Source: a virus. Taken from it: a stretch of DNA of 31,555 nt. Below the pieces are notes generated by a model. The model had not been told where the DNA came from and searched no databases. It worked only from the letters and a program-made list of their open reading frames with translations. The translations under genes and the position numbers were made by a program. Of this stretch, positions 1 to 9,272 are shown in pieces. Where the stretch lies: IMG/VR virus record IMGVR_UViG_3300007735_000606, positions 1 through 31,555 of that record; one strand, written 5' to 3'. Numbering within the stretch: position 1 is the stretch's first letter; the number at the start of each line of letters is the position of its first letter.

Positions 1-523
1 TTTCAGGAGCATATTGCTCCAGGATCTCTATTGCATACTTCACTTTATCCTCCACTCGTTGACCAGCGGGTTGTCCTTTAGACCACAACTCTAGGTTTTC
101 TATTCTATTATCCATTCTGTTTCCGTTCTTATGATGGACAGATTCATCGGCTGTTAATAATCTACCTAAGTGATCTGACATTACTAATCTATGTTCGTAA
201 ACATTTCCATTACCAGTAGCTAATGGGTGGTTAGGTATATGAAGAACTATGTATCCTGCCCCATCTTTAGCGTATCCAGATGCAGATACATTTTCTGGAT
301 GCCCATACATTTTCCATCTGCGATAGTGCATTTGGCAATAGCCTTTTGCTCTATGTTTTTTATCGCAGCTTTCTATAGTGCATACTGGGTTCTTAGCAAA
401 GTTACCTTTAGGTGTAACAAAGTCTAGGTCTTTATGTCTAAGCCATCTCATATAGTGCATATTGCAAAGACCGCGAGTACTACGTTCCTTACTGCACTCT
501 CCTACTGAACAGGTATCTGTCAT
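1..523 (-). CDS. HNH endonuclease, C-terminus cut by the window edge
   Basis: Reading down from the ATG at 521-523 gives an open frame of 174 residues that leaves the window. Two Cys/His units come first (C5, C10, C20, H23 and C48, C53, C63, H66, the second pair in CxMHYxRW context) and look like small zinc-binding or DNA-binding modules. An HNH_3-type core follows: EHR at 110-112, HHKNGNRMDNR at 130-140 and LELW at 144-147. Proteins of this type are DNA-nicking or cutting enzymes, common in phages as free-standing homing endonucleases. It lies downstream of the tail genes on the same strand. Whether it is a homing enzyme or serves packaging cannot be told from here. Family call is firm, role is inferred. 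Confidence 0.9.
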   Translation of the reverse strand, partial: MTDTCSVGECSKERSTRGLCNMHYMRWLRHKDLDFVTPKGNFAKNPVCTIESCDKKHRAKGYCQMHYRRWKMYGHPENVSASGYAKDGAGYIVLHIPNHPLATGNGNVYEHRLVMSDHLGRLLTADESVHHKNGNRMDNRIENLELWSKGQPAGQRVEDKVKYAIEILEQYAPE

Positions 524-537
524 AGATTTAGTATAGG

Positions 538-1041
538 TCAAGCCCGAAGTATTCCGTAGAGGGTGGCGGTTGTGCCGATTGAAAAGTTGTTTCCATTTTC
601 AGGATAAATTTTAATACTGTTTATTGCAGATGTGCTGCGCCATAAACCGACATCAACAGCAGTTAAACCCGAACCGTTTGAATCTCCTGCATAAGTTGTT
701 AATACAGTTTTATTTGTTGAACCAGCATAGGAAAATATATCTGCTGTTGCCATCATTGGTATTGTAGTACTCCAACCGCCAAACGCAGAAAACTGCAATC
801 GGCTGTATGATGTATTTCTGCTTGATGCTGCAGCAGTTCCATTACCTCTTAATTCAGTATTGGAATAATTTGTTCCAGTATCAGAATTAAATTGCATAGC
901 AGGATTATCACCAGCAACGCTAACTGTTCCAATAACAACAAGTCTTAAATCCGTATAAGCAGAACTGATACTACTAAATGTGATATTATTTGCCGCACTA
1001 CTTAATGTAGTCGTAGCAATTTTTTCATAAGTGGCTGGCAT
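538..1041 (-). CDS. Tail-region beta-rich protein, paralogue 1 of 5 (short type)
   Basis: A 167-residue Ser/Thr/Ala-rich protein, last of five tandem relatives. Family landmarks: an N-terminal TTLSSAANNITFSSI strand, AYTDLRLVV, MQFNSDTGTNYSNTELRGNGTAA near the middle, GLWRSTSAINSIKI, and a C-terminal TLYGILRA. The composition and regular short strands suggest an all-beta virion surface or tail protein; no catalytic motif or signal peptide is visible. It starts 3 bases after the stop of the next paralogue, so they are probably co-translated. I do not recognise a named family; receptor binding or fibre decoration is inference from tail-end position. Confidence 0.85.
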   Translation of the reverse strand: MPATYEKIATTTLSSAANNITFSSISSAYTDLRLVVIGTVSVAGDNPAMQFNSDTGTNYSNTELRGNGTAAASSRNTSYSRLQFSAFGGWSTTIPMMATADIFSYAGSTNKTVLTTYAGDSNGSGLTAVDVGLWRSTSAINSIKIYPENGNNFSIGTTATLYGILRA

Positions 1042-1044
1042 TAT

Positions 1045-1635
1045 TTACCCCTTTATCCCATACAAAGCGAAGGTTGATGTAGTTGTAAAGTTTGCCCCAA
1101 CGCTCGTCAAAGTAAGTGAAGTAATTGCAGATGTGCTCTGCCACAAACCTGAACATAACCATACATTGCCATTAGTATTGTCATCATAACCCATTATAGT
1201 TCTTGTCGTTTTGTATTTAGAGGTTGATGCGTAATCAATTATGTCGGTGATTGTTGGTGCTATTGTAGCGGCAGTTCCCGAAACAACACCACCATAAGTT
1301 ATGGCGGTTTGAGTGGCTGCACCTGACGCACTTGCCGCAGTACCATTTCCTCTTAAAAAGTGTATAGAATAATTGCTGGCAGTGTCACTATTAAAGTTCA
1401 AAGAAACTAAAGCGTGAGTCGCTGCAGTATTATCCCTCGCAATCATCCTAATTTGTAAATGTTTATATGTGCTAGGTATAGAACTAAAAGTAATTACTGT
1501 ACTTGCACCTGTGCCCGTAGCACTAGCAATAGATTCGTATGAAGGTGGAATGTAAGCTGAGTTCGGGCCAAGGAAGTCATTGTACTTCACCAGGTTGGTA
1601 AAGGATGACCCCGTCTTTATACTAGTTATTGCCAT
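1045..1635 (-). CDS. Tail-region beta-rich protein, paralogue 2 of 5 (long type)
   Basis: 196 residues. It carries the same core as its neighbours (VITFSSIPSTYKHLQI, LNFNSDTASNYSIHFLRGN, CSGLWQSTSAITSLTL, FALYGIKG) but has about 30 extra N-terminal residues (MAITSIKTGSSFTNL...FLGPNSAY). The same kind of extension is seen in the paralogue at 2682-3287, so the array holds two subtypes. The extension could be a virion-attachment segment and the core the exposed part; this is inference. No enzymatic motif seen. Confidence 0.85.
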   Translation of the reverse strand: MAITSIKTGSSFTNLVKYNDFLGPNSAYIPPSYESIASATGTGASTVITFSSIPSTYKHLQIRMIARDNTAATHALVSLNFNSDTASNYSIHFLRGNGTAASASGAATQTAITYGGVVSGTAATIAPTITDIIDYASTSKYKTTRTIMGYDDNTNGNVWLCSGLWQSTSAITSLTLTSVGANFTTTSTFALYGIKG

Positions 1636-1643
1636 TATGCTCC

Positions 1644-2159
1644 TTAGCTATTCTTCAAACCGTATAGATAAAATGATGAGCCTGCTACGAAGTTAGCACC
1701 TGAATCTGCATTTATGTCTATTGATGTTATGGCAGATGTATTAGAAAATAATCCTGCTATTGATGCAAGGTAAGCGGTTGTAGTATTATCTTCATTTGCG
1801 CTAAATACTGAAAGTGGTTTATTTTGACTTGCGGTATATGATGGCACATATATTTCTACATTTGAAAATGTGTTTGCAGTAGTGGCAGAACTTTCAGAAG
1901 CAAATGCCATTCCTATATTTGCCCCTGATGATGCTCTTGATGAAGAAGCAGTTGCACCATTTCCTGATAACCTAGTTCTTGAATAAGAAGTACCACTAAC
2001 TGAGTTAAAAGTCATAGTCATTGAGTCGCCAGTTGTGCTACTTCTTGCACTAATTCTCAACACCAAATCCGTATAGGTAGCAGGAATACTACTGAAGGTT
2101 ACTGAAGCAGCAGAGGAGCCTAATGTTTGTGAGCTAATCAAAAATCTACTTGATGCCAT
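1644..2159 (-). CDS. Tail-region beta-rich protein, paralogue 3 of 5 (short type)
   Basis: 171 residues with the family core: QTLGSSAASVTFSSIPATYTDLVLRI, TFNSVSGTSYSRTRLSGNGATASSSR, IAGLFSNTSAITSIDI and a C-terminal FYLYGLKNS. It is the most divergent of the short types: the usual FNSDT is FNSVS, and the GLWRSTSAI motif is GLFSNTSAI. Ribosome-binding sequence AAGGAGAACTG lies just upstream of the ATG. Function unknown; structural tail or surface role is inferred from position and composition. Confidence 0.83.
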   Translation of the reverse strand: MASSRFLISSQTLGSSAASVTFSSIPATYTDLVLRISARSSTTGDSMTMTFNSVSGTSYSRTRLSGNGATASSSRASSGANIGMAFASESSATTANTFSNVEIYVPSYTASQNKPLSVFSANEDNTTTAYLASIAGLFSNTSAITSIDINADSGANFVAGSSFYLYGLKNS

Positions 2160-2168
2160 CAGTTCTCC

Positions 2169-2678
2169 TTAAAGTATTCCGTAGATAGTAACAGTACTAC
2201 CTATTGCAAAAGTATCACCAGCACCAACAATATCAATTCTATTTATTGCTGAGGTGCTACGCCATAAACCAACTTTTTGAGTAACTTTAGAAGAAGTATT
2301 ATTTGTGTTTGCATCATAAGTTCCTTCAACTAACATTGTTTTAAAGGTACTTCCAGCATAAGAAAATATATCAATTTTAGTCATAAGAAAAGTACTACTT
2401 GCTGCACCTGATTCTATATCAATTGATGTTGCCCCTGTTGACCTAAAAGAGGAGGCTGCAGTACCATTACCTCGCAAAGCCGTTTCTGAATAATTTGTTG
2501 CGCTATCATTATTCACCCTAAAATACTCACCAACTACAGTTCCAGGATTAGTCACTTTAAGCATAGCCACAATTCTTAAATCTGTATAAGTGGAAGGAAT
2601 ACTGGATAAAGTAATAGTACTTGCAGCACTACTTAGTGTGGTTGTAGCGAGTGCTACCTCGGTTGATACATCTGGCAT
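2169..2678 (-). CDS. Tail-region beta-rich protein, paralogue 4 of 5 (short type)
   Basis: 169 residues. Core motifs: TTLSSAASTITLSSIPSTYTDLRI, FRVNNDSATNYSETALRGNGTAASSFR, KIDIFSYAGSTFKT, KVGLWRSTSAINRIDI and VTIYGIL. It is closest to paralogue 1, with which it shares the DIFSYAGSTxKT segment, suggesting a duplication separate from the long subtype. No membrane or catalytic motif. Unknown tail or virion surface protein. Confidence 0.85.
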   Translation of the reverse strand: MPDVSTEVALATTTLSSAASTITLSSIPSTYTDLRIVAMLKVTNPGTVVGEYFRVNNDSATNYSETALRGNGTAASSFRSTGATSIDIESGAASSTFLMTKIDIFSYAGSTFKTMLVEGTYDANTNNTSSKVTQKVGLWRSTSAINRIDIVGAGDTFAIGSTVTIYGIL

Positions 2679-2681
2679 TGG

Positions 2682-3287
2682 TTAACCTACCATTCCGTAA
2701 AGTGCTATTGTTGTTCCTGCTAAAAAATTAGCACTAGATGCAGGAAATAAATTAATGCTAGTTACAGCACCTGTGTTAATCCATAAATTTGAACGCAATC
2801 CAATTAATCCAGTTGTTGTATTTGTATCATATCCATAAAAACTTCTTACAGTTTTATTTTTAGAAGTAGAACTATAGTCAATAATATCAGTTATTACCAC
2901 ACCAAATATATTTGTATTAGTAATTGAAGTTCCTGGCGCACGACCAATATCTGCTACAGTTTGTGTTATAGAAGCAGAAGCAGAAGCAGTTGCGCCATCA
3001 CCGCCTAATTCGTGAAATGTATAATTAGTCCCAGTATCAGAATTAAACTGCATACGGATATTAGCATCTGCTGCTACACGAGTGGAACGGGCTAAAATTC
3101 TTAATTGTAAATGTTTATAGGTTTGTGGAATACTACTAAAAGTTATTGTTGCAGTGTTGCTGGTTAATGTAGTTCTTTGAATTAACCAAGTAGCTGCAGG
3201 ATCATAAGCGGTGTTTCCCGCAAGCAAAGATCTACTCTTTGGGAAACCCTGAAGTACAGATGATTTTGTTATGCGGGAAACGGCCAT
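2682..3287 (-). CDS. Tail-region beta-rich protein, paralogue 5 of 5 (long type)
   Basis: 201 residues, first-transcribed member of the array. The N-terminal extension (MAVSRITKSSVLQGFPKSR..LAGNTAYDP) parallels that at 1045-1635; the core follows with TITFSSIPQTYKHLQLRI, MQFNSDTGTNYTFHELGGDGATA, VVITDIIDYSSTSKNKT and IALYGMVG. Shared long-type words such as TYKHLQ and TDIIDYxSTSK support a common ancestor of the two long copies. Unknown function, probably virion-associated. Confidence 0.85.
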   Translation of the reverse strand: MAVSRITKSSVLQGFPKSRSLLAGNTAYDPAATWLIQRTTLTSNTATITFSSIPQTYKHLQLRILARSTRVAADANIRMQFNSDTGTNYTFHELGGDGATASASASITQTVADIGRAPGTSITNTNIFGVVITDIIDYSSTSKNKTVRSFYGYDTNTTTGLIGLRSNLWINTGAVTSINLFPASSANFLAGTTIALYGMVG

Positions 3288-3291
3288 AGTA

Positions 3292-3621
3292 TTAAGCTAT
3301 CTCACTTCCGAAAGCGGTGAATGAAAGGTTTGCAGTAGATCCGTATACAGTGATTACATCAGTAGCACCAAGTGTAATACCTAGTGTTAGTGCTGTTGAA
3401 TCAGATGCACCTACTGTAATGTCATAGGCAACATACATAGCGTTAGTCTGCGCTGCACCAGCAGGGCGAACTGAGATACGAAATGTTGCAGCAGTTGATG
3501 TTAGGTTAGCAATTACGATTGTTGATACAACCGCCTGTGTTGAAGCTGGTACTGTGTATAGAGTTGTTGCAGTTGTTGCGCTTGGGTTGCTTTGACCAAG
3601 CACCTTATAGGTTGTTGCCAT
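3292..3621 (-). CDS. Small beta-rich tail-region protein
   Basis: 109 residues, Thr/Ala/Val-rich. It opens MATTYKVLGQSNPSATTATTLYTVP, then VVSTIVIANLTSTAATFRISVRP and ITVGASDSTALTLGITLGATDVITVYGS. It looks like a compact beta-sandwich of the kind often found beside tail fibres; this is inference, as I know no named family. The ATG is preceded by AAGGAG in the 24-base gap to the next gene. Confidence 0.8.
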   Translation of the reverse strand: MATTYKVLGQSNPSATTATTLYTVPASTQAVVSTIVIANLTSTAATFRISVRPAGAAQTNAMYVAYDITVGASDSTALTLGITLGATDVITVYGSTANLSFTAFGSEIA

Positions 3622-3645
3622 TTATTTTTTCTCCTTAGTGTTTGG

Positions 3646-4182
3646 TTAAGCACCCATCAGCATAAATACTGTTGCTGTTGGATCTGTATCTGGGACTGTA
3701 ACAGTTGCCCATTTAACGCCAGCGGCCTGTGTGCTATCGGCTTGTAGGTATTGACCGTTATTTCCTACGCCTACTCTTGTAACTGTAGCTGATGCTGTTG
3801 CAGCAATTAAATCACCCTTAGTAGTAACTGTTGATTTAGGAACTGCAGCATTAGCAGTAGTTACGCCATTTCTAAAAAAGTCTAGATCAGCACTTGTTAA
3901 GACGTGCTTAACTGTTGCACCGCTTAGATGGGATACCGCAGAGCTACCAGCCTGTGCTCTAGTAATTGTAAAGGTATCACCAGAACTGGCGGTGATATAA
4001 CAAATCTCTTCGTTCTGTGTGTCAGGATCAATTGCAATAGTGAAGATATCACCATTAACAAACCCTGCTCCTTGTATTAAAGGTGCTCCGCCACCAGAGG
4101 TAACTACCATACTGGTACCTATGTTTGTCAGAGCAGAAGCCAGAGTAGTTGCTACGCTGGTTGAGGAATATACTCTTGCCAT
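3646..4182 (-). CDS. Tail/fibre-associated structural protein
   Basis: 178 residues. Residues about 35-95 contain a phage virion motif (NEEICYITASSGDTFTITRA then GSSAVSHLSGATVKHVLT), the pattern of an acidic residue, a strand, R-A-x-x-G and H-x-x-G-A-x-V that recurs in phage tail or adaptor proteins. The C-terminal half (TVTTKGDLIAATASATVTRVGVGNNGQYLQADS) is typical of fibre tip or attachment segments. A related motif appears in the neighbour at 4192-5094. AAGGAAGG upstream of the ATG supports the start. Confidence 0.78.
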   Translation of the reverse strand: MARVYSSTSVATTLASALTNIGTSMVVTSGGGAPLIQGAGFVNGDIFTIAIDPDTQNEEICYITASSGDTFTITRAQAGSSAVSHLSGATVKHVLTSADLDFFRNGVTTANAAVPKSTVTTKGDLIAATASATVTRVGVGNNGQYLQADSTQAAGVKWATVTVPDTDPTATVFMLMGA

Positions 4183-4191
4183 TTACCTTCC

Positions 4192-5094
4192 TTACTTTGT
4201 GTAGTGAACACGTATAGGAAAACGATCTTGCAACTTCACTGATTCTTCTGCAAGGCGTTGTTGGAACAAAGCGAAAACATATTTAGATGCTGAGGCACCA
4301 GATGTTGATGGTAGCTTGGTATCTGCTAGATCTGCTTCAGCGCTGGTAAGGTTAATTCTACCGGTATCAAGGTAAGACAATAATCTGTATGCAGCACCAA
4401 GAGTAGCGACATCTCTCGTCGACTCCGGCAAGCCTGATACGACAGCATAGTCATCAGTACTGTTAGTAAGGTTATTTGGTAGAGCGGAATAATAGACTTG
4501 GACCGTACGACCAGGCATAATCTTGTCATAAATATTCACCGTCTTTGTTGTATTAAATGCTGCTACGTTCGCCATTCTATCAATACGCCATCTGTTAACT
4601 GGTAGCCATTCTTTAGATGGACCAACAGTTTGCCACGATACAAAGAGCACATCTCGTGCATCATCTGGTAGTGGGTATGCAACCTGTGCTGCATTAAATG
4701 TAAAGGTAGTTGAATAAATAGCAAATAGTTTTGGATAGAAAGAGTTAATAGTGTCGTTAATTGCTTGCTTAATAGTTGTTCTAGGAAAGGTGGGGGTCAT
4801 AGTGATCTGGGCATTTTGTGCGTGAGGAGATGGAGTAGTTCCTTGGTATCCTCGTCCGAATCCTGGTATTACATTAAGTGTGAGATTACTGCGGTCAAAG
4901 GAGTTAATCCACATAAGCTCATCATCAATTTCAATAATACCTTTAGCTAGGTTATCTGCTGATCCAATCTGAATAGTCAGGTCAGTAGCGGTGATGCCAC
5001 CAGAGTTGGCTAGGTTAGTAATACGATCTTGACGCAGCGTATAGCCTGCAAGATTTGATCTAACCTCAGAGATCATTTGACTAAGTGTTGGCAT
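4192..5094 (-). CDS. Head-tail adaptor or tail structural protein
   Basis: 300 residues. It opens MPTLSQMISEVRSNLAGYTL; near residues 50-95 it has IIEIDDELMWINSFDRSNLTL then GFGRGYQGTTPSPH, the same acidic-strand then G-x-x-G-T-x-x-x-x-H pattern as in the protein at 3646-4182. The second half contains FYPKLFAIY, YPLPDDARDVLFVSW and AAYRLLSYLD, resembling adaptor or connector proteins that follow capsid genes. Its start overlaps the end of the glycosyltransferase gene by 14 bases, with AAGGTGGG upstream of the ATG. Structural role is likely; the exact one is unknown. Confidence 0.75.
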   Translation of the reverse strand: MPTLSQMISEVRSNLAGYTLRQDRITNLANSGGITATDLTIQIGSADNLAKGIIEIDDELMWINSFDRSNLTLNVIPGFGRGYQGTTPSPHAQNAQITMTPTFPRTTIKQAINDTINSFYPKLFAIYSTTFTFNAAQVAYPLPDDARDVLFVSWQTVGPSKEWLPVNRWRIDRMANVAAFNTTKTVNIYDKIMPGRTVQVYYSALPNNLTNSTDDYAVVSGLPESTRDVATLGAAYRLLSYLDTGRINLTSAEADLADTKLPSTSGASASKYVFALFQQRLAEESVKLQDRFPIRVHYTK

Positions 5095-6139
5095 TGCCCA
5101 CCTTTTCTTTGTAGAACTTTAAGTTTGTTTGCAATCTTTCATCTGTTGGTGTTATCTCTACTGCTCTCTTACCGTACTCATATGCCTCTTGCCAGTTCTG
5201 CAAGTTCCAAGCGGATACTGCAATCAGATCATCTGCCATATGAGACCAAGCCCAATCTTCTGATAAGAACTCATTTGTTCTAACAGTTTGTTCTAGGCTT
5301 ATCTTGGCCACCTTATTACATTCTTTCCACTTCTTTTGGTGGTAGTAATAGTTAGCCAAAGCTAATATAGATTCCCTACTTTGATAAACCTCAGTTGCTT
5401 TTATCAAATACTCTTCTGCATTATCGGAATCTGTCTTAGATAATATCCGTAGCGCATAAGATTTTTCCGCGGGAAATATACTGACATCTAAATACTTCTT
5501 TAGAGTCGCTGTTGATTGCGGAAACTGCTGTTGGTAAAAGTATTCTCTTCCTAGATAGTACAAGTTTCTACTATCAGGGTTTTCTTTTGCTGCTAACTCC
5601 AGCATAGGTAGGTAATTACCTCTGGACTTATCACCATCTGGTAGATGCCAAGACTCTATGTCATACTCTTTAGATGTTTCGTTCTCACGATCATAACCTT
5701 GCGGTACTTCGTGGATCCGATAAGACCATCTAACATTAGATCTAGTATGGATTCTAAATCCTAAGAAAGATGCTTTAGGAGTTCCATCAGGATTAAAGTC
5801 TGTTACAAATCTATAGCGAGGTTTATGTATACCTTCAGCGTGAGCCTTCTCTAACTCTGGCCGCCAGCCTGGAAGCATAATCTCATCCATATCCATTGCG
5901 ATACAGTAATCAGCATCGGCTGGTACTAAAGCAAGGGATGCGTTCCTAGCATCATCAAATCTAAATGGTTTGATACTAATTGTATGAACTATTATTCCAA
6001 GTTCTTTAGCAATCTTAACAGTATCATCTGTTGAACCAGTATCAGCTATAACGTGATAATCAGCTTCTTTGGTTGACTCATACCATCTCTTGACGTGCTT
6101 TGCTTCGTTTAAGGCTATTGAATATACGGCAACTTTCAT
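5081..6139 (-). CDS. GT2-family glycosyltransferase with C-terminal TPR-like repeats
   Basis: 352 residues. The N-terminal GT-A domain shows the early NE (residues 11-12), the nucleotide-sugar loop IADTGSTDDT (31-40) and a metal-binding MDMDE (82-86, D83 and D85). From about residue 190 helical repeats follow (ELAAKENPDSRNLYYLGREYF, ALANYYYHQKKWKECNKVA, EYGKRAVEITP), typical of SPOT/TPR-tailed glycosyltransferases. The reaction would be transfer of a sugar from a nucleotide-sugar to a protein or glycan. It sits directly downstream of the collagen-like gene, so a Thr-rich virion protein is a plausible acceptor; modification of host surface glycans is the alternative. Family is firm, acceptor is inference. 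Confidence 0.9.
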   Translation of the reverse strand: MKVAVYSIALNEAKHVKRWYESTKEADYHVIADTGSTDDTVKIAKELGIIVHTISIKPFRFDDARNASLALVPADADYCIAMDMDEIMLPGWRPELEKAHAEGIHKPRYRFVTDFNPDGTPKASFLGFRIHTRSNVRWSYRIHEVPQGYDRENETSKEYDIESWHLPDGDKSRGNYLPMLELAAKENPDSRNLYYLGREYFYQQQFPQSTATLKKYLDVSIFPAEKSYALRILSKTDSDNAEEYLIKATEVYQSRESILALANYYYHQKKWKECNKVAKISLEQTVRTNEFLSEDWAWSHMADDLIAVSAWNLQNWQEAYEYGKRAVEITPTDERLQTNLKFYKEKVGNANT

Positions 6140-6148
6140 AAAGAAAGT

Positions 6149-7625
<1,477 letters not shown>

Positions 7626-7629
<4 letters not shown>

Positions 7630-7916
7630 TTAGCCACCTCACGCAATGCTGCGGCAGGCTCTAGTCCAGTAGTACCAGCAATAAGATTACAGATACCAGC
7701 AATATCTAACATATTAGGACGGCTAGTAATACCGCCGATATAGTTAATAACTCCAACTGTATCTGTCACTTTACCTGTAGATACGCTCTTAGCAACAGCC
7801 CAAGCCCTAGCTGCAGCAGCAGTATCTTTGTAATCTGCTCTAGGAGGATAGGTGCCACCGTTGGCTAGACGATTTAATTCATCTACAAGGGTTGAACCAA
7901 AATAACCGTATGACAC
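7626..7916 (-). CDS. Hypothetical tail-module protein
   Basis: 96 residues, opening MSYGYFGSTLVDELNRLANGG, with DYKDTAAAARAWAVAK in the middle and an Ala-rich C-terminus (LEPAAALREVAN). It looks small, soluble and largely helical, with no membrane or metal motif. It overlaps the following gene by 4 bases, in a coupled set leading to the collagen-like fibre. Function not recognised. Confidence 0.75.
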
Positions 7917-7924
7917 CTTCTACC

Positions 7925-8086
7925 TCACTTCTTTTTCTTTTTAGCTACCGCTGCGTTATCTACTAAGTTTGGATAAGGCCTACCTGCTGCCTTTGCTCTT
8001 GCCTTTGCTGCACTCTTTTGTTTTGGTGATAATTTCTTTGATGTTTTCTTAGGATTCTTTGTATCCCAAAATGCTTTTTTCTTCAT
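7925..8086 (-). CDS. Tiny Lys-rich protein
   Basis: 53 residues starting MKKKAFWDTKNPKKTSKKLS and ending in five lysines. A central block (SAAKARAKAAGRPYPNLVDNA) resembles C-terminal segments of small phage proteins of capsid neighbourhoods. The ATG overlaps the stop of the upstream gene by 4 bases (ATGA), a strong sign that it is translated. It is very basic, so nucleic-acid contact is possible, but no family is recognised. Confidence 0.7.
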   Translation of the reverse strand: MKKKAFWDTKNPKKTSKKLSPKQKSAAKARAKAAGRPYPNLVDNAAVAKKKKK

Positions 8087-8358
8087 CCGCATTTACAATC
8101 CCAAGCCCGTAAAGACTTGTTTATTCTAGAGTTTGGATCTCTTGCTGTCTTAGCAGAGGTCAACTTTGACTTCATTCCACACATACGACCACAGAAAGAT
8201 TTACGGCGACCTGCGGCCTTTGGCGATTTCTTAGCCTCAGCTTTTTTAACTGGAGGTTTAAGATTCATACCCTGCGCTTTGGCAGATGCTCTGCCCTTAG
8301 CGTTTAATCCGCCTTTAGGATTCTTACCTTCTTTGCGTTGCCAGGCTGCTGATGCCAT
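8083..8358 (-). CDS. DUF6321-like small basic protein
   Basis: 91 residues: MASAAWQRKEGKNPKGGLNAKGRASA at the start, SPKAAGRRKSFCGRMCGMKSKLTS centrally and ARDPNSRINKSLRAWDCKCG at the end. This arrangement matches a family of small conserved phage proteins (DUF6321 by my recollection) found near capsid genes. Four cysteines in two pairs (CGRMC and CKC) could hold a metal. Role unknown; starts one base into the preceding stop, so it belongs to a coupled chain of tiny genes. Confidence 0.8.
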   Translation of the reverse strand: MASAAWQRKEGKNPKGGLNAKGRASAKAQGMNLKPPVKKAEAKKSPKAAGRRKSFCGRMCGMKSKLTSAKTARDPNSRINKSLRAWDCKCG

Positions 8359-8477
8359 TACTTCTTCTTGGCCTTCTTAGCTTCGGATAAAGCAATAGCA
8401 ATCGCTTGCTTACGGGACTTAACTACTGGTCCCTTTTTGCTACCGGAATGTAGAGTTCCTCTTTTGAACTCACCCAT
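8358..8477 (-). CDS. DUF6496-like tiny protein
   Basis: 39 residues: MGEFKRGTLHSGSKKGPVVK followed by SRKQAIAIALSEAKKAKKK. The KxFKxGxLxSGSxK and SRKQAIAIALSEA blocks fit a family of very short conserved proteins (DUF6496 by recollection), present in both phages and bacteria with no established function. Its stop overlaps the next start by one base. Confidence 0.78.
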   Translation of the reverse strand: MGEFKRGTLHSGSKKGPVVKSRKQAIAIALSEAKKAKKK

Positions 8478-8481
8478 TACT

Positions 8482-8709
8482 TTAGCCTCTTTTGTTTTTA
8501 CTTTTGCCTTTGCCTTTTTTGCCATTAGGTTTCGCCTTAATCTTCTTGATGATCTGTTTATCTATTTTAGTATCTTCACTCTGATACTTAACCTTGCGGT
8601 GTTTCTCATCTGCCTTTTCAAACGCTCTGCGTTGAGCAGGGGTCAACCGCTTCATTAACTTGGCATCAACCTTCTTATCACCTTTTTCGGTGTAAAGTTG
8701 ACGGGCCAT
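8482..8709 (-). CDS. Small highly basic hypothetical protein
   Basis: 75 residues, dominated by Lys, Asp, Glu and Arg. It contains LMKRLTPAQRRAFEKADEKHRK and a Lys/Gly-rich C-terminus (KPNGKKGKGKSKNKRG). Probably helical with a disordered tail; DNA binding in the capsid is a guess. Its ATG overlaps the stop of the 28-residue Cys protein by one base. Confidence 0.65.
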   Translation of the reverse strand: MARQLYTEKGDKKVDAKLMKRLTPAQRRAFEKADEKHRKVKYQSEDTKIDKQIIKKIKAKPNGKKGKGKSKNKRG

Positions 8710-8795
8710 TAGTTTTGGCTTGGGGCTTCTTTAGCAGGAGCACCGGTTTCAATATCGTCGTAGCTAGCGTATCCGCATCCACATACAGCGCACAT
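8709..8795 (-). CDS. Mini Cys-rich protein, 28 residues
   Basis: Reads MCAVCGCGYASYDDIETGAP then AKEAPSQN. The N-terminal CxxCGCG knuckle is the recognisable part. It lies exactly between two tiny genes with a one-base stop/start overlap, which supports translation despite the length. No function is recognised; the paired Cys suggest metal binding or a disulfide. Confidence 0.6.
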   Translation of the reverse strand: MCAVCGCGYASYDDIETGAPAKEAPSQN

Positions 8796-8796
8796 A

Positions 8797-8961
8797 TTAT
8801 TTACCTACCTTTTTCTTACCGCCAGCGAACTTAGCTTTGTTGCCTTTGGTCTTGGCTGGAGATACCATCATTGTTGACTTAGTAACTCCCTTAGAACTTC
8901 CTTTGCGGAAGCCTGTGTCATTGGTGGATTGAGCGCCACCAGATGATTTCATTTTCTTCAT
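8797..8961 (-). CDS. Tiny Lys/Gly/Ser-rich protein
   Basis: 54 residues: MKKMKSSGGAQSTNDTGFRK, then GSSKGVTKST and a basic C-terminus (NKAKFAGGKKKVGK). AGGAGC upstream of the ATG supports translation. It resembles the other mini basic proteins beside the capsid gene and the one at 18527-18667 in style (low complexity, Lys-rich). Function unknown. Confidence 0.62.
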   Translation of the reverse strand: MKKMKSSGGAQSTNDTGFRKGSSKGVTKSTMMVSPAKTKGNKAKFAGGKKKVGK

Positions 8962-8990
8962 AGTTGCTCCTATTTTCTATTTAGTGACGC

Positions 8991-9272
8991 TTAGTCTCTA
9001 AATCCCATTGTGTTGCCATCAAAGGCTTTGCCTACTTCATTAGATATCTTCATAGCATTATCTATATCTTTTTGCTTTGTAGATACCGGCTCTACTCCCT
9101 GCTTTAATGCAGACCAGTAGGAATCTAATTCCCTGTTATCTTTATTCTCTTTGTCTTTATCCCAACCTTGTCTAGTTGGAAAACATCCTGCAAACATTGG
9201 TGAGTTTTGTTTAAGACATTCACCGTATGACTGGTGGTCTTGGGTCTTGCAGCTTGATGTGCAGTTACTCAT
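8991..9272 (-). CDS. Small Cys-containing conserved-type phage protein
   Basis: 93 residues. The N-terminus MSNCTSSCKTQDHQSYGECL has three Cys plus C29, then a charged middle (DKDKENKDNRELDSYW) and NTMGFRD at the end. The pattern CTSxCxTxxHxSYGECL is one I associate with small proteins next to capsid genes in actinobacterial and metagenomic phages; function not established. Its start overlaps the stop of the next upstream gene by 4 bases. Confidence 0.72.
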   Translation of the reverse strand: MSNCTSSCKTQDHQSYGECLKQNSPMFAGCFPTRQGWDKDKENKDNRELDSYWSALKQGVEPVSTKQKDIDNAMKISNEVGKAFDGNTMGFRD

